NCBI RefSeq assembly: GCF_023715705.1
Contig: NZ_JAMBOS010000008.1
Location: 62,001-126,000 of the forward strand
Reading direction: 5' to 3'
From: Halalkalibacter oceani
Lineage (GTDB): Bacteria > Bacillota > Bacilli > Bacillales > Bacillaceae_D
Length of the DNA: 64,000 nucleotides
Positions 63,393 through 64,000 of this stretch are shown here, in pieces. Every line of letters begins with the position of its first letter. The stretch's first letter is position 1. The notes under the pieces are model-generated. The model was given only the letters and a program-made list of their open reading frames with translations. It did not search any database and was not told where the DNA came from. Made by a program: the position numbers and the translations under genes.

Positions 63393-64000
63393 ATGAAATT
63401 CTATGCAAAGTCAAGTCCGATCGAGACAATAAAAGAGCACACAAAAGAACTATTGAAACGGTATTCTGTTCTTAAAAAAATCTATTATCATCGTTTGCCC
63501 CTTGATGATCGAGATTGGGAACTGCTACGAATTGCGGTGCTTTATCATGATATAGGAAAAGCAGATACTTTTTTTCAAAATAAAATTCGTAAGGTGATTG
63601 GGGAGCCGCTTCTTTTAGTCAAGTCAGAGTTTAATGTTCAACATAACTTTCTGTCTATTTTAGCCATTCCTTTTAAGAGATTAGGTATTCTCAAGGAAGA
63701 ACAAAAGCTACTGATGCAAATTATAGCGTATCATCATGAGAGAGGGCAGGATCCTAATAATGAGGAAGCTGCTTCGAATTATGAACATAATATCCTGCCA
63801 TTTCGCGAAGAATTGGAAGCTGAAATGGAATTGTCGCTTGAAACGAGTATACGGTCAGCTCGATTAGAACAGGTAAAGCATCAGGCAAGAATTCGTGAAT
63901 ATGAACCGGAATTATTTAGGCGGTATGTTTTGCTAAAGGGGCTACTCCATCGGCTCGATCATGCTGCTTCAGCACATGTACCTATAGAGGTGGGGCTAGA
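63393..64000 (+). CDS. cas3: Cas3 helicase-nuclease, N-terminal HD part (cut by window end)
   Basis: An open frame of about 202 codons runs to the window end from ATG 63393, after AAGGAGGAC. HD nuclease residues are in order: EHTKELL, LYHDIGKAD, VQHNFLS, AYHHERG and HRLDHAAS. The DExD/H helicase part would lie past 64000. Cas3 degrades target DNA recruited by Cascade. Confidence 0.93.
   Translation, partial: MKFYAKSSPIETIKEHTKELLKRYSVLKKIYYHRLPLDDRDWELLRIAVLYHDIGKADTFFQNKIRKVIGEPLLLVKSEFNVQHNFLSILAIPFKRLGILKEEQKLLMQIIAYHHERGQDPNNEEAASNYEHNILPFREELEAEMELSLETSIRSARLEQVKHQARIREYEPELFRRYVLLKGLLHRLDHAASAHVPIEVGL

Overview
The window looks like chromosomal DNA of a Bacillota bacterium of the Bacillaceae. 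Supporting signs are AGGAGG-type ribosome binding sites, GTG/TTG starts, a YukE/YukD/YukC/YukBA/YueB/YueC type VII secretion operon, a Sda sporulation checkpoint protein, NfrA, and Fer/YumC-like redox proteins close to the Bacillus subtilis ones. No rRNA, tRNA or insertion sequence was seen. The exact genus cannot be read from the sequence.

Region by region: (1) 1-13.4 kb is an organic-acid catabolic region. It holds the end of nfrA, a tripartite tricarboxylate transporter (tctC-tctB-tctA), an MFS permease, and a reverse-strand block (aldehyde dehydrogenase, TcuA-like flavoprotein, ThDP enzyme) divergent from a LysR regulator. A RraA-like / Ldh2 dehydrogenase / HpcH aldolase operon follows. 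(2) 13.5-29.1 kb is a second catabolic region. It holds a YumC-like ferredoxin reductase, ferredoxin, SdhA-like flavoprotein, lone SdhB-like [2Fe-2S] protein and M20-like protein, then a GntR/FCD regulator, a TRAP transporter, an AtzA-type amidohydrolase, and a xanthine-dehydrogenase-type molybdenum hydroxylase with its maturation factors. The same 13-nt palindrome precedes both halves, which suggests one GntR regulon for an N-heterocycle-like substrate. (3) 29.3-34.4 kb is mixed: a phage-type holin/amidase pair, an XRE regulator, a NIPSNAP protein behind a probable cre site, sda with a tiny membrane protein, a hypothetical gene with a possibly structured leader, and an ABC exporter behind a good Fur box.

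(4) 34.6-48.1 kb is a complete type VIIb secretion locus (EsxA, YukD, EssB, EssC, EsaA, EssA). It carries a built-in LXG effector cassette: two small partner proteins, the LXG protein, a DUF4176-type protein, and candidate membrane and lipoprotein immunity factors. (5) 48.1-50.9 kb holds mqnB-mqnD of the futalosine menaquinone route and a flavin monooxygenase-like protein. (6) 51.2-64 kb is a type I CRISPR-Cas system (I-B/Tneap-like: cas6, cas8, cas7 of the Cst2/DevR type, cas5, cas3). Its array has about 100 repeats by hand count. Repeat decay at the low-coordinate end and a candidate leader at the cas-proximal end indicate that the array is transcribed on the minus strand, away from a plus-strand cas operon headed by a WYL regulator. 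cas3 runs off the window, and no cas1/cas2/cas4 is visible.

The most interesting points are the GntR-linked reductase/hydroxylase pathway of unknown substrate, the very long array with one spacer repeated 12 units apart and one spacer shaped like a phage terminator, the palindrome between leader and cas promoter, the unusual Cas6 and Cas8 residues, and several small features (sda, a 54-aa membrane protein, an RNA leader) that a length-filtered annotation would miss.
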